Positions 1 through 15,400 of a stretch of 64,000 nt of DNA are shown here, in pieces (within the stretch, counting starts at the first letter, position 1; each line of letters opens with the position of its first letter). The stretch is from positions 1 through 64,000 of the forward strand of contig JABVXV010000135.1 of the NCBI GenBank assembly GCA_013365325.1, given 5' to 3'. The DNA comes from Dipetalonema caudispina (Eukaryota > Nematoda > Chromadorea > Rhabditida > Onchocercidae). Position numbers and translations under genes: made by a program. Under the pieces are notes generated by a model, which saw only the letters and a list, made by a program, of their open reading frames with translations, searched no databases and was not told where the DNA came from.

Positions 1-209
<209 letters not shown>

Positions 210-3200
210 TATTATTATTTCTTATTACTATTATCATTATGGTTCAGTTTTTCGAAAAAAAAATGGTCAAGTGGAATGGAAAAAGTAAGCGAATTTGATA
301 ATGAGTAGAGAAAGTATTTGTGTACTAATTTACGTGTAAAGTTATAAAAAGCGATACGAAGTAACAATAGAAATACGCGAAACAATTTATCTTTGTATGA
401 AAGTAATAATTTACGTATTTATTGGTTGGTTAATAACTTAATGAGCGAACTTTTTTTTCGTTCATTAATTAATAATTTTAATGAACAATCGGAATAATTC
501 AAGTATAAAATTAACAAGATTTATTGTTGCTAATATTTGGCAATTAAATTATATTAGTTTTTTTTCTACTTATTGAAAGTTTGCGTAACACTTTTCCTTT
601 GTTAAAATACAAGCATACATTTCAAATTTTCTTTAACTTTTCCGAAAAATCATTTTGAGAAGCATTGTTTGTCCTTTAATTATCATGCAATATTTCATTG
701 TTTTTCTTCTTTTTTTTTTTTTGTTCTCCTACTTTTGGTGAATAATTATGTTTCAATTAGCTGAAATAAAATCCAGTTAATAAGAATATAGTAATATGCT
801 AGGGACAACCTTTTTAAACCTATTTCTTTCAAACTAATACTTAGTATAATTAACTACATAGGATTATTTTAGTACTATTATCATTTGACCGAGTTATCAC
901 AGTTTGAAATAATTATTCCACAGCCTATCTCAAGTACAATACATTTTTTAGCATGGTTTTTTTGTTAACCTTGTATGTTGTTGTTTTTCAGGTTTTAAAA
1001 TATTACATTTCACGAAAAATTTCGATTTATCAATTTTTCTTTTCAAATTTAACTTACCAACATAAGAGCAGTTAAACATCAAGCAAATCAAATTTAATAT
1101 TTCTTCTATAATTCCGAAATCTTGTATTTTTTATTTTTTTTTAAAGAAAATAATGGGATATTCCTTCGAATATAAAAATATAAGAAGAGAATTGTTGTAA
1201 ATTACTCGTTTCAATCCAAATCCCACTCAAATTTATGCTCTGAAGATAGCAAATTAGAGATTGCCATGATATTATAACAATTAAGAAGCAGAAAATAGCG
1301 CCTCATTTCCGATAGTTATAGGATAGAAAGCGATTAGGATTGATCAGTTATGAAAGAATGTTTGTATCATAGAACTTATTTGTTTCATAACAGTATAATC
1401 TTCTTAGATGTTGGCTGAAATAGTGGAAATAAACTTATCACAGATATGAAAGATGAGGACTTGATATCTGAAATGGATGATTGAAAAAGAGATAAACTAT
1501 CAGAATATTAAACGAAATTTCCCTAGTATCAACCATTTTTACTTCGTTTAGTGTCCATATTAATGAAGTTTTTGCAAATTGATCAATGAATAATAAGTCA
1601 TTCGTATAGATCATTATTTTATGTATAAGATGAAATGAAATTTAAAAAAGAAAAATTAAACTTTGCATATCTCAACATGAAAACGAAATGTTTACAATGA
1701 TCGTATAATTATTCATTTCATGGAATGTTTGCGTATCATTGCTATTTATCAAACTTCTATAATTACTAATTAAAATTACCGTGCAATGACCTATTAATTA
1801 GCAAGTTCGTAGATTAAATTTGCTGATTTGAATTAAACTATTATCCTACTACTACAATTTTCTTAGTGTGTTTAAAATTTTTAACTGTAAGCTATTTCGG
1901 TATTATTATTGTATATGATAATGATAATGCGATCCTATTTTATAGATCACCAGACATAATATAAGTCCATTTTTCTTAATATCATACATAAAATTTTTTA
2001 CAAAATGTTTCTTTTTTTCCTTTTATTGACGCATGCTTGAATTTATCGGCTTATTTGTTTCATTTTGTTTAATAGAAATTTTTACGCCAAAGAGGTGAAA
2101 ATGTTTAGTCTTTGCCTGAGAAAAATTTTTTCTCAACTGTAGCCTACACTAAAACAATTAGTGGCAAAACCTTATTTGTGTTAAAAATTTTTTTAAACTT
2201 GAAAATGACCGATTGCAACAATTCGCGAATTATTTTAATTCTTTCGGTTTAACAGTAGTTGCATTTAAAAAAAAGAATATATATATATATATTTGGAAGT
2301 TGGATTTTATTTTCGCTGTTAGAAAATTTAAAACTAGCTTTATTTTGATTTTTTTAACTGTAATAGTTGGTTGATTAGTTTATCATGCAATCACAGCAAG
2401 GAACTATGAAACCAGTTTCGGTGTTAATGCTAAAATTCTTTAGATGTTACCTTAGATCAATAACGTTCAGTAAGAATCCGACGATAATGTTTCGTTTTTT
2501 GACTTTTTTTTTTGGTTCGTATATTTTTGCTTTATTTCAAAAGCATAATACCGAAAAGTTTCGTTAGCTATTGGACATTATTTTCAAACTTTTGAATAAT
2601 GCAACTGGGATAGAACGAAAACAAAATGATAAATTTAACAATAAAGCAAATGATAAATGAAAGAAATGTTTCCTTCCATTCAATATTATCCTTTATCATA
2701 TTTTTGTCGATCAGTTTTCAATTATTACAAAATACGATTTCCATAGAATAACATACAAAGATTTGTGTTAAATCAGTATTGTCTTCATTACCATTCGTCA
2801 ATTTTTTATTAAATCTGCATGATTTCATCATTAATCATCAATTTTCTTCTTCTTTACTCCTTTAAAAAACCCGCTTGATCTTGTTATAATCAAATTTCTT
2901 CAAAACATTCATCATTTTTGTTGAACAGAAACGACGGATTTGGTATATACAACGAGTTTTTATCAAAAGAAATTTTTTTCATCATAGATAAGTGTTTTAA
3001 GGGATGATAAGGTAATGATAGTGAAAAGTGTGATAATCTTTAGCAGTGCCAGAAAACCGATTATTCAAACATGATGTACTACTTTAGCGGTTAAAATTTG
3101 GATGATATCTATATCAAAAATTGAATTTGCAGCATACTTGATTATCTCTCATTTTTCAGCTCTTAACAGTTTTTAAGATTTGGTTCTTTTTTTCACCAAC

Positions 3201-6200
3201 ATATAATCATATTTGATTTTTTACGTATTTGTTCATACAGACTCAACAAATTAAAATTTAATTTGAAGTGTACATTCGAACGGTTGAAATTAGCAATTTT
3301 TTAAAGATCAAATTCAAATTATTAACTGATACGGTTTTTTATATGCTTACATAATAATGATTTCAATGTTAAAAAATGTTGCTAGCCTTAAAAAATAACG
3401 GGAAGTATTTCAGTGACAATATATTTGAATTTGTTTAACATTAACTTATTCCACTTAATATCATTCATGTACATTAGATTTCCGGAAATAAGTGCAACAT
3501 AGGCTTTACTTGTAATGACTTATTCAAGTTGTTTTTACCTGAAGACAAAAGAGCAAGCATAGAGTAAACCTCGTAATGCTTCAAAGCGTCGAATATCGAA
3601 TAAGCACCATATACTGCTTCATTTAAAGAATTTCATAATTAATTAATTTGTACTGTGAAAATTTCTGAAGAGATTCATCATTTTTGACGATTACTCTGTT
3701 GGCACTTGTTGTCGAAACAAATAATTGAAACGATTTGATAGTAAGATAGAGTGAATAGAGGAAAACATTGTCAGCATACGTAAAGAAGCATTTCTAAACA
3801 TATAATTGTACCAAAAACAAAAACAAGAAAAAAAAAAAGAGAAATGAAAAGATTTCTGAATGAAATCAAAATGAAAAACAAATTAGAAAAAAAAAAAAAA
3901 AAAAAAAAAAAATTTAGCAAGAATAGTTCGCTAAGAATATTAAATGTTTTAGCTTCATCGATTGATTTTACGATTGTATTTAGAGCGCATTAGGAAGCAA
4001 ATTGTTCATTTTTTTCTGATCGGAAAAATTTTTAGTGTATTAATACGACACTTTTTATACTTTTATTTAACATATGGAAAAAAGTAATTTCATTATTTCG
4101 TTCATCAAATGTCACTGATCTTTGGAATCACGGTCATTTTTCTGAGAGATCAATTTTTGAAAATGAGGGCAGTAATTTGTTTCATCCTATCAATATCTTA
4201 GTAGTTCATAATCTGGTTTATTTTATTGTTTGAATTGTAATTCGTTTTTCTTTTTTCACAAATTATATGCAAAATTGTTAATAACTAGAATATTATGTTC
4301 GTTTTGTATATTTACAATTCTTTTCTATTTAGCAATGAAATGCAAACATACAAAGGTGATAATTACACAGCATATTTTGGTTTATTCTCTTCACAAAAAT
4401 TTGAATAGGAAAGAATTTTCTAGAAAAATTGAAGAAACTACATATTCCGGAAAATCAAACAGATAATAACAGAAATGAAATAATATTTAACACAAAAGTC
4501 GAGAAATGTAGTATAGTAATATTAATTATAATTATGTATTACTGTATGATAATTGGTATTGTTAATACAATAATCAAGTACTGAATTGCATAAATTATGG
4601 AAACTTTTTTATCATATCTTCATAGTGTTAGTTTCTAACTTGTAGAACCTTGAATATACAATAAGTCATTACATTAATGATTGCTAATTTTTGATTTCAT
4701 ATTTACTTTTAATACTGATAATGTGAAATGTTGTATCATCTATCATCCTTGTAATTACCGTTTCTTTTTGTTACTCTATAATGTAAAATATATTGATAGA
4801 TTCTATTTATGTTTGAGATCAATTCTGATACATGCACTTAAATTTTTCTGGAATGCTTTAGCTGGTTAAGCAATCGTTTGGGGCTTATTTTAACTTATTA
4901 AAATTAAAAAAAAAAGCAAAGAGAAAATTTGAACTGATCATATATGTAGAGGTATAGTGATGAAATTTTATAGAATATATCTCTCATTTTATTTTAAAAC
5001 CACAATTATCGACAATATCGCTATTTTAAAAAAATTTAATTGTTGAATCAAAAAACTTAGACAATTTTCGTATTTTGTCGAAGTGAAAAATGAGGAAATT
5101 CAATTTTTGAAAATTTAATTTATTTTTTGGGTTATGAAAAGGTGAAATTGTAATCATACAATCCAACAAATTTTTGTTGGCGCTTTTGAATGCATTAAAA
5201 ATAGGAAATCATTATTCCATTTCCGTGAAAAGATTACATTTTATTTGGATGTTAAAACCGTTACTCACATTAATTTAAATGTGTTTTCAGAAAATTATTA
5301 TAAAAACGGTCCAATTCAGTAAATTATTGGGTATACATTCTAGTCTTACTTAGATTTTACCTATCATTCAATGACTTCTATTTGCCTCATTGCTGAAGCC
5401 ATCTCTATCCATAAGTTTACTTTCGAATTCAATATGCACATACATTTAGATACTTCTGACAATCAAAAAATCTTTATATGAAGATGAAAAAAAAAAAAAA
5501 AAATCAAAGACAGAACTTATGCAATGTTAAACGTTAACGCTTAGGTGAAATAATAATATTAAATAGCATCATAGTTCAGAATTGTTAATTATCCTTTTAT
5601 AATATCGTTTATTTTAACATTTATCCATTTAATGCAATATTTGTTGAAAGATTCAATTTACAGAATAAATATTCTGTAAAATGCTATTAATTTCATTAAA
5701 TTATATTTATTATCGAACGACCTGTAGAATCCACTTTTCAATTGTTTTTGACATTTTTTCATTCTCTAAGAGCATAAAAATACGTCCACTTATTCGTTTC
5801 ACCAAAATGAAAAATTTTCAAAAGCAATGATGAATGAAGGTTTATGACTAAAATGAAAATATTTCATTGATTAACAATAAGCTAAAAAGAAATTTCGATC
5901 GAAATGAACGTTTATTTTCACTCAAATTATTAAATTAATTTTGATTTATATTTTTTATGTCAAGAAGTGAATTATCGGTTGAATTGAATAACGGAATAAG
6001 TAAAATACGGTATCCAAATCTATGATGTAAAATAATCCTCAAGTTAGATTGAAATCAGCAAAATAATTTCAGTTGTGGCAAACAAGTTGATTTTTACGAA
6101 AAAAAATCGAATTCAGCTAATCTTGCCGGCAATAAGTAATCCTTTTGACTACTACGTCACATAATTAACTAAATTCTTTAATTTATATTAGGAAGATTTA

Positions 6201-6506
6201 TATTGTTTACTGTTTATCGGTTGTAACAATTTGTGAAAGATACTAATCATGATAATGATATCCCTGATAATTATTTAAATCCATTACTGTCTTAGAGTTT
6301 TTGATTCAAAGTTATGGTTGTCTTTTACAGTGATAACAAATAATCTGCAGCATGACCTGGCTGGCCGTTCTCAACCTTTCAGATAATAGTTCTAGCGGTA
6401 ATCGTTTAATTTAGTCACTATTTGATAATTCAATAAAAATTATTAATCACTAACAGCAGCAAATATCAAATTTCCATACTTGAAAAATGTTCGCTGAATT
6501 TCAGAA
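210..6506. other. AT-rich stretch without a recognisable gene
   Basis: About 6.3 kb with no exon chain I could support on either strand. It holds A/T homopolymers, for example long A runs near 3886-3911 and 5488-5503 and a short TA run near 2278-2291. The few ORFs of 60-80 codons have no splice signals or protein-like composition. The last part should contain the promoter and 5' flank of the beta-glucuronidase gene that starts at 6507. Confidence 0.6.
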
Positions 6507-6509
6507 ATG
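6491..6509 (+). promoter_or_regulatory. Likely spliced-leader acceptor before the GUSB start codon
   Basis: A TTTCAG acceptor ends two bases before the ATG at 6507, with no candidate upstream exon. In nematodes this arrangement usually marks trans-splicing of a spliced leader. Similar acceptors sit just upstream of the PRP17, GRASP, SMU1 and L52-like starts in this window. Confidence 0.55.
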
Positions 6510-9500
6510 CTTTTTTTGCTGCTATCAATATGGATTCCTACAGTTTACTCAATACTACAAGTGCAGGTATCAAACTTATTTTGAATTATTCCTTCTCATC
6601 ATGCTATATGTGCATTAATACGTATACGTATAACGTGTAATCCATGTAAATATAGACAAGTATACGTTACTTAAGTGTTGATAAAAATTTTGCGAAGTAA
6701 TCTTAGTTCACTGCTAGGGCAGCATTTGAAGGATTAGATTTTTATTGAGAAATTATTTAATTTCTAAGAAATGATTTCATTACAGAAATCAGCTACGCTA
6801 AGCAAATTGAAAAAAATTTGTAACCTGTACAATTCTTTGCATAGGTAATATTTTGCTTTAATGTATTTTGATTTCTATATCACAGAGAGGAATTGTAGTT
6901 TATTTAGTCTACAAAAAGGACGAGAAAGCGAATAAGGCTCGTTTTAATTAGTCAATAAATTAAATAATGAATTATTGGAAGTTTGCAGCGGAATGAACGA
7001 CGATTCTACGATCAGTTAGATGGTTTATGGACATTTGTAAGAGAGGAAAAGAATTCACCGTCCGTAGGTATAAAAAACAAATGGCATTTGTACGATTTGT
7101 CACAATTTGAGGTATTGCTATCAGTTCATTTTGATTGGTAAACTTTGTCCTTTATCCGAAATAATGAAATTGTCATTTCAACCAGAAAATTTATCATCCA
7201 TTCTAAATAGTTTTAACAGACCTGACCTTGGTGGAATTTTAGAACGCCACTGTGATGCCGGTTCCGGCAGCTTACAATGATTTAACAGCAGATCGGCAAG
7301 TGCGTGAACACGTCGGTTGGGTTTGGTATCAGCGTAAATTTTTCGTCAGCGTACGTGATAAATCCTATCGACATTTTGTCCGTTTCTCAAGTGTACAATA
7401 TTACGCCGTCGTCGTAAGTTAATTTATTTCTATCAGTAATCTTCGCCATCGCCATATGCTACTATATTCAAGATTATCCGATGCAACGCATCGTTCAACA
7501 TCATTTCTATCTTTCTAAGTGGCCCACTAATACCAGCTCTCAGAATATTCCACTTCACGGATGGTTCGGATTGTGGGGTCCCCAAAAACCAATAAAAAAT
7601 AATTACGTGGCTGACACATATATACATATATCTGCTTACCAGTCTAATTTTTGAGTCGAGAACTCTTGAATCGATTTTTTTTCCTAAATAAAACAAATGG
7701 ATTTAAAAATTCAGTTCATAAACGACAGAATTGTTGGCATTCACGTCGGTGGTCATCTCCCATTCGAAATCGATATCACGAATCATGTTTTGTTCGATAA
7801 TGAAAATCGTCTCACTGTAGCAGTGAACAATACAATGACCTCAAGAACAATACCACCTGGTGAATTTCGATACATCCAAAAGCAGCGTGGTGAAAGTAAA
7901 CAATATTCCGAAGGGTTTGTCATTTTAGGCAAAAGATTTTTATCAAATGTTCAATTGAAATTATCCATCAGGAAATAGTTTATTTTAATTTTATTATTTT
8001 ACTTTTGAGTAGCTGCCATGAATTTTGAAAGAATTTTTGGATATTATTACTAGTTAAGATAAAATGGTTTCCGTTTTTGTGATCACACCATGTAATGATT
8101 CAGAATTCAATTTGTGTTACTTCTTAATTACTGAATTCATAAAAGTAAGTAAATTCATATAGCAAATTTATAAGATAAATATGATAAAATAAGTTCAGAA
8201 TGAAGTAAACAGTAAGATCACTCTCGACTTTTGCGACTTATAATCCCATTTACCAAAACATGGAATCTAACCTTTGAATTTAAACAAAGTAAATTCGGAT
8301 TCATTTTCAGATTTTTTAAGCAGACATGGAATTTCGACTTTTTCAATTATGCTGGAATATTGCGGCCCGTTTATATAACACGGAAACCATTCACATATAT
8401 TGACGATATTAGTATCAAAGCAGAAGCAGACGGTAAAAAATGAAATTTCGACAAAGGAATTTGCTAAAAACTTTCCTAACAAATAAAATTTAATTAGAGT
8501 TAATTACAAAAAGGAAGAAACTGAAGAATAAAATTCTAAAAAAAGAATTAGTTATGAAAATAAGTTTGCTTATAAATTCATGCCAACTAATCATTCATTT
8601 TTTTCATTTAAGTTAACCTTGCATTTGTTAACATTTTGATATCAGTTATTTTCCTACTCATGACAATTAATTACAGGATCTTTCGGTTACAGCGTACAAA
8701 CAATATCGAATAGTGAGTTAGGAACGATTCGGATTACAGTTATGGATAAATTTGGTGCTGTGATATTTGAAAGTGATCAATATCATTACAATGGTCGTAT
8801 CGATAATATCATGCCGTGGTGGCCCCGTGATATGGGAACTCCTGTATTGTATAATTTCGTGGTAAAATACCGAAAAATTACTGACTAGGCATCATAATTC
8901 TTTTTATTCAGCTTTTCACAAGGATTACTTTTGATCGGAATATATTTCCTAAAGATAAGGTGATAATGGTTAAAATGATCCATCTATCGCTTAAAACTTG
9001 AAAGAGAGAAAAAAAGTGAAGAGGAATTTTGAAAAACATTTTGCGGAAATGTGTAAATTTCTATCTTTTTTTACATTGAATTGATGCACTAATTAATTTT
9101 TAACATAATATTGCTATTTCCAAGCAAATATATGTCATATAACGATTTCACAATACGGAAATAAAAAAAAGAATGTAATCATAAAATGAAATAAAGCAAA
9201 TACAATTGTACAAATTACGAAGCAAAATGGATTTACAGGTTCAATTAACAGTCTCAGGTATTTTAATTGATGTGTACCGTTTATGGTTCGGTTTTCGCAC
9301 CATAAGTGTTTCGAAGGAACAAACTTTTATAAATGGGAAACCATTTTATTGTCATGGTTTTGGTATGCATGAAGATTTCGAAGTGAGCTTTTTTTTTATA
9401 ATGATAATTTTATTACAGGTAACTTGAGAAGAAATTTAATTTATTTGTGGTTCATAATGTTATAGGAAGTTATGAACTAGAAAATACCTGGTGGTAAATA

Positions 9501-12413
9501 TACTATATGATAAATTTATGCCTATTTCTGAATTTTCAACCTTAATCACACGTAATTTTAATTCAGAAATCAAAAAAAGACATATTAAAGATCTTAGTTA
9601 ATAATGTAAGTAATACCTTAAATGAATTGTTATCTAACTTAGATATTCTTCTAATAATAATTAACTACAACAAATGGCAAATATAAATAATTTGAGATGT
9701 AAACTGTAAACCTGGAAAACTGTAATTTGAATATTTTACCGAATTAAAAAAATGTTAATAACAATAATAGCGGTTCCTGTTATTTCATTTTTATTCCAAA
9801 GAAAATATTAAATAATATGTCAAATTGCAGCTTCACGGTCGTGGTTATAATCCGGTAGTGATGACCAAAGATTTAAATATGTTAGAATGGATGAATGGTA
9901 ATTGTTATCGTACCTCACATTATCCGTATAGTGAAGAGATGGCTTTTGAAGCTGATCGTCGTGGTATTGCTGTTATAACCGAAACACCCGCTGTTGGGTT
10001 AAGGCAAGCTGAAGAAAAATAATTTTTTAGCATTCAAAATTTTTGAATGAAATTTTGAAATTACTCCAGTGAAGATAATATTGAACATCAAATATGGAAT
10101 TATATTATAGAAGAAGTTTTAGTATACTCACTTAACACTGCACGATGATCAGTTTTCAATTCGTGGAATTTTTTTAAACGTAAGAAGTCTTTTGAGTAGG
10201 ACTCACGTAATCTATATTTTAGAATCTTTTTAGGTAGTAGCTTAACATCACACATAATATACCCATTTGATTCCGTAATATAAGTTATGCAAAATAATAT
10301 AAGTTATGCAAAATATCTACTAGAAATTTAATTTATTTATATATAAATGATAATTTAATCATTTCAGCTATTTTACCAAACAAAATCAATTATTGCATGC
10401 AGAAATAATACGTGAATTGATTGGGCGTGATCGAAATCATCCATCAACAATTATGTGGTCATTAGCTAATGAGCCAACGTCTAGTGATCAAGCAGCTCGA
10501 TTATATTTTAGGTTGAATTCATCCCTCCAAATTTCCATTTATTTCTAACATTTTTTATTTAGCCATTGATATCAATCAAGAGATAGGAAATGCGGTGAGT
10601 AAAAAAGTATCTAGGATCACAAAACTAAGCTTGAAAACAAACAATAATTAAACTATACAACTTGACTCAGATATATGTATACATATATACAATTCAAGTC
10701 TTCTTATTCTTCACTGCCAAAATTCCATTTTTTTCTCATTTGTGGTGAATTACCCATCGCATTAACCATCATAACATTTTCAATGATCAATGCAAAACAT
10801 TCAGTAAAGTTTAGAAAAATAAGTGAAGAAAATATTGGAGAAACTTTATTTGTTATAAAAAACTCAAAACTTATAAATTAACTTAGGGAATCAACGTAGT
10901 GTTGAAATCATTGAATGATAAGAATTTTTTTTTTGAAATCTTACAAATAATTTATGATAAATCAATTTTAGTGATCTCATCAATTTGACGCGGATAATTG
11001 ATCCAACTCGACCTGTTACAGCTGTATTGGCAGCAAGTTTCGATGCCGACCAAGTAGTAAGGCTTTACCTTTAATTTAATGAATATTGCAGGAAAACTGT
11101 AACAGTCTATATATGTGTGGATACAGATATAGAGATATATGAATCTCTGCTTGTATCTGGCCAAATCCAAGAATGCAATTTATCGATGATTTGAAACTTC
11201 GAGAGTTGATTCCTTATTTGTTATAAGCCATTCATATCAACAATTGCAGAACCGACTGTAATTCTCCAATTATGTTAGAGCTAATTTCCAAAAGATTTTT
11301 ATTTCAGTAAAACTTGACACTTAATATATTTAGGCCTGCTTCGGTTCTAATCCAAAATTTTTGATTTCTTTTTGATTTCAATTAATAATTTACAGGCTGA
11401 TCTACTCGACTTAATTTGCATTAATCGATATTTTGGTTGGTACGTTGACACTGGTTATTTGGAAACCATTAATCATAGTTGGATATTTGAAGTGAACAAC
11501 TGGAAATTAAAGTACAATAAACCAATAATCGTGTCGGAATATGGTGCAGAAGCGCTACCAGGTTTAAATCAGGTAGCAAAAAATTTGTACATTTTTTTTT
11601 TTTTCAATCAAAAGAAAAGATTGGTTCGAAAAAAAAAAAACAAAATTGGAAATGAAAGTAAAACGAAATGTTATGTCTTTCTGATTTCGAGATTTCGGTG
11701 AGACTATCGCTGGTCCAAACTGTTGTGTTTGTGACATTGTCGTAAAGATTTTCATCGAATTATTTTTTCAGGAGCCAAGTCGAGCGTTTAGTGAGCAATA
11801 TCAGCGAGAACTGTTAGAACAAACACATCATGCATTCGATATATTGCGGCGGAATCACTCAATTACTGGTGAAATGATTTGGAACTTAGCCGATTTCATG
11901 ACAGCTGATGGTTTGATTTTTCATTAATTTTCAGTAAAGAAAAAAATGATTTCTAACTAAAAAACAAATATGATGAATTGCCAACAAAAGAATATTAAGA
12001 TGAACGAGAAAAACCAAGTACTACTAAATAGTAAAACAGTAATAGAGAAAGGGAAAATAAGAAATCATTTCAAAGTTCTAGAGAAAATGTCACATTAATC
12101 CAACATAATTAAGGAAGTTTGGCCCAATTAATTAATAAATTCTTTCCTAAAACTCAATTAAAACAGTCAAATAATGTAAGCTATCTTGCACACGGTATAC
12201 ACTTCCTTAATGCTCACAACAAATCCCATCAAGAACTAAAATTAATTTAATTGACGAAAAATAAATCTAATAAAAATCCTCATTGTAGGTGTGACACGCG
12301 TAGTGGGCAATCATAAAGGAGTGTTAACACGTAATCGGCAACCCAAAATGGCAGCTTATATCCTGAAAAATCGTTATAAAAATTTGGAAAAAGAAATAGA
12401 AGATTTGAAGTAA
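6507..12413 (+). CDS. GUSB: Beta-glucuronidase (glycoside hydrolase family 2), lysosomal or secreted
   Basis: Thirteen exons: 6507-6566, 6989-7111, 7243-7413, 7715-7914, 8311-8432, 8677-8861, 9239-9382, 9831-9997, 10368-10511, 10972-11056, 11396-11572, 11772-11910, 12289-12413. All phases close, giving 613 residues; the human enzyme has 651. The start is the ATG two bases after a TTTCAG acceptor, a likely trans-splice site, and it opens a hydrophobic signal peptide (MLFLLLSIWIPTVYS). Family landmarks in order: LDGLW, a jelly-roll sugar-binding domain with FDFFNYAG, an Ig-like middle domain, then the TIM barrel. The barrel carries the acid/base Glu in NEP (about E426) and the nucleophile Glu in SEYGAE (about E515), followed by WNLADFMT. 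The enzyme removes terminal beta-glucuronic acid from glycosaminoglycans and conjugates. Both catalytic residues are present, so it should be active. A possible AATAAA polyadenylation signal lies near 12440. Confidence 0.96.
10277..10315. repeat. 19-bp tandem duplication in a GUSB intron
   Basis: The 19-base unit AATATAAGTTATGCAAAAT occurs twice head to tail, inside intron 8 of the beta-glucuronidase gene. It does not touch a splice site. Confidence 0.8.
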
Positions 12414-15400
12414 AATTTTGGAACTTCCTGCATTGATGAAATAATAAATGATGTGATATAGAAAGACAAATGGTACAATGATAGACATTGATAGGTACTT
12501 TCGTGTTCGATCATAACATTTATCGATCATATCACGTTGAAAGCATGAAATATTGTCCAATCTGTCAAGTTAAGCAACATTGAGCTTGCTTTTTTTTTTT
12601 GCGATATTTCCATATATGTCATCACATTCATAGTGCTTATTGCTGTCTGTTTTTTTTTGTCAATATGCAGATCGTTCCAAAATTCAACTTGAAAACACAG
12701 TATTTTTGTGGTCAAACATTCAATTACCTCAAATTCGGGCAATTAAACGGATGAGTGTAATTGTTTCATCCTTTTATTGTTATCATGTTAATCATCCTAA
12801 TTTACAACTATAACTAACAAATGAATATTTCACTGACCTGACCTGAGTTGTTTATACCTTTTCAAATTATATAAAATAAAACTGAATTTTTCTTTATCTT
12901 TCAGTTTTATCTGATGATTATTTCTAAGTTTTCTTTTTCCATTTTCAATTGATGGAAGGTTAAGAAAACATTATTCGGATATAATCTCTCATTGTACTTA
13001 ATTAGTCTTTTCACAATTTTCATTGTAAAAACTAATGTTAAAGAAAAAAAAGCTTTTTCAAGTGTTTATGCAAACTGTTCATGAATGTTAAAAGAAAAAG
13101 GAAGAGAGGCAGTGAGAGAGAAAGGGAAGAGGAAAAACGCATAGAAAGAAATATCTCTCATCAGTTGGAAATTAGGTAGTCAGAAATAGTTAAGTACCAA
13201 AAAAAAAAAAAAATGGCCAACAAATTTCGACAAACCGAAAGAATTATTGCATGCAATTCGTTAAACATGGCTGAAAATCTCCCAAAACAGATGATAAATC
13301 AATGCTCATTATTGTTATCATTAATATATGCACTCATTCATATTAATTAGTTCCAAACTAACCTTTCAATGATCATGTTATAAGGATGAAAATCGGAAAT
13401 GACAACAATCGTATTGCGAATTCATACCTCTTCCACAATCTTAATCAGGCATCAAGTCAATAAATGCAAATTTGGGAAAAAAAAAAAGTTCCCTTTCACC
13501 TATATATACTACTATTACATATTCACATCATTAGTGGAAATGTGAAACTACCACAACATAAAAGGAATTACATCCTACTAAAATTAATTTCGCAAAGTAC
13601 AGTCTATAAATTCAATAAGAGATACGACATTGTCGAAATTACCACACGTCACCACTCTTACTTTGCATCTTATACCTTGGCAAAAAAAAGAAAAACTCAA
13701 AATACCAGCTCATTTAAAAAATTAGATATCATGATTATAACTCTCATATGTGCAAATATCATACACATGCATGCATACGGAATTTTGAGCTATATAAAAT
13801 CCCAAATTGAACAGAACAAAAATTTGTGTTAAAATAAATGAAATAAAAAATACAAGTATAAAAGTATAGAAGTACATTCATTCACGCATAATCTTCAAAG
13901 CAAATGCAATCATAGAATACTCTTTCCACACCAGAAATTCAACACTACACCATGTTAACTATATTCTTGAAGAGCTTCTAAGAACCATTAAAACCATTAA
14001 AACCCACTAAAATCCATTTGTGTTTGCATCACATGACTTCGTACCAACAAAAATAAAACGTAGAAATGTAAACATGTTTTCATGATCTGTAAAGGTAGAA
14101 CCCTCAACCGTTTTCATTGTGCTACAAATTCCAAGACAAAGCACACATTGACGGAGATGGGTTCTACCTGTAGACACTAACACCAACTTTATTCACCATT
14201 GATAAGCAGATACCTGATCAAACAATAAACAAAAATTGACGAACTCTAAGCATTTCTGAATTGATAAGAAACATCAATGTATACAAACACGAAATACCAA
14301 TCTGATAATTTCACTCATTTTTTTTGAGCTCTTTATCACTACCTCAATAATGCTTTTGAGAGTCATTTTAATGGCTAAGTTTTACAAAGAGTATATGAAA
14401 ATATGAAATAAAAAACTTATTATTCGCTCTTCCAAAGATTCTGTCATAAGGATGGAGAAGAACTGAAATTTGAGAAATTATGTTTTGATTTCAATTGGTG
14501 TATGTCCCTCAACGAACAAACATATCCCTACAGTTTTCAACTTGTTAAATGTTACAGATAAAAAGAAAAAGGAAAAGAAAGAAGGAGTAAGAAACAGATT
14601 TTGATTTGTCATACTAAAATTTTGTGAACAATTTTTTGCAACTGTGGCACATGAATCATGAAATCTAACAACAAATAATTTTTGCTGTTATCGAGCAAAG
14701 TCAATGCAGAAGTTCCACCATTTTTCATAGTATCATTATCTAACTAGCAAACAACTTCTAAATTCCTCAACATAACTTATTCTATTCAGCAATGATTCCG
14801 TCAATTAAATTCAAAAAAAAGTTACAGTGACTCAATAAGATATCATGAGCTGCAAATAACCAAAGAATACTTCTTTTCAAAAAGACTATTTTCTGGCAAA
14901 TTCTTTACGAATTTTTTATATCTTCATTTGATAAAAAATAAGGATCGAAACGAACAGGAAGGATAGACATCAGATTGCTTCTCGATGATTCTTGAATTGT
15001 CTTTTCTGCACTATACACATCCCATCAGTCTGTTAGTGAAAATTGATTGAAAATCTAAAAATTATAATAGCTTGCACCAATTTTATCATTTCGATGATAG
15101 ATGAATAAAAATGAACGACTAATGAAGCCAGCGGGCAGTAAGAGGGAAGAAAGAATGATAAAGGGAAGGATGAATTAATGGATGGACTAATCAAATCATT
15201 TCACTGTTATTTAAATGAACAACAAAAACTAACAATTTCAGAAGATGAAAATCCTTCATTTCCAGAATGACCGACCAATTATATCTTCATTAGCGGTGCC
15301 ATTGTCGCAATAATGACCAAGCTTCTTCATCAACATTCAAATATTGTAGCATCGTTTCCTTGTTGATCCATTCAAAGAAGGTACCCACCCAACCACAGAT

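Noticed and set aside
7433..7696. 87-codon minus-strand ORF beside a GUSB exon
   Set aside because: It covers a GUSB intron and part of the 5' flank of exon 4 on the opposite strand; it is a shadow of the real gene.
13464..13832. 122-codon plus-strand ORF, the longest unspliced ORF in the 13-17 kb region
   Set aside because: The + strand here is poor in T, which makes stops rare. The translation is low in structure (K/N/I/H-rich), has no splice or trans-splice signal, and lies opposite the inferred transcription direction.
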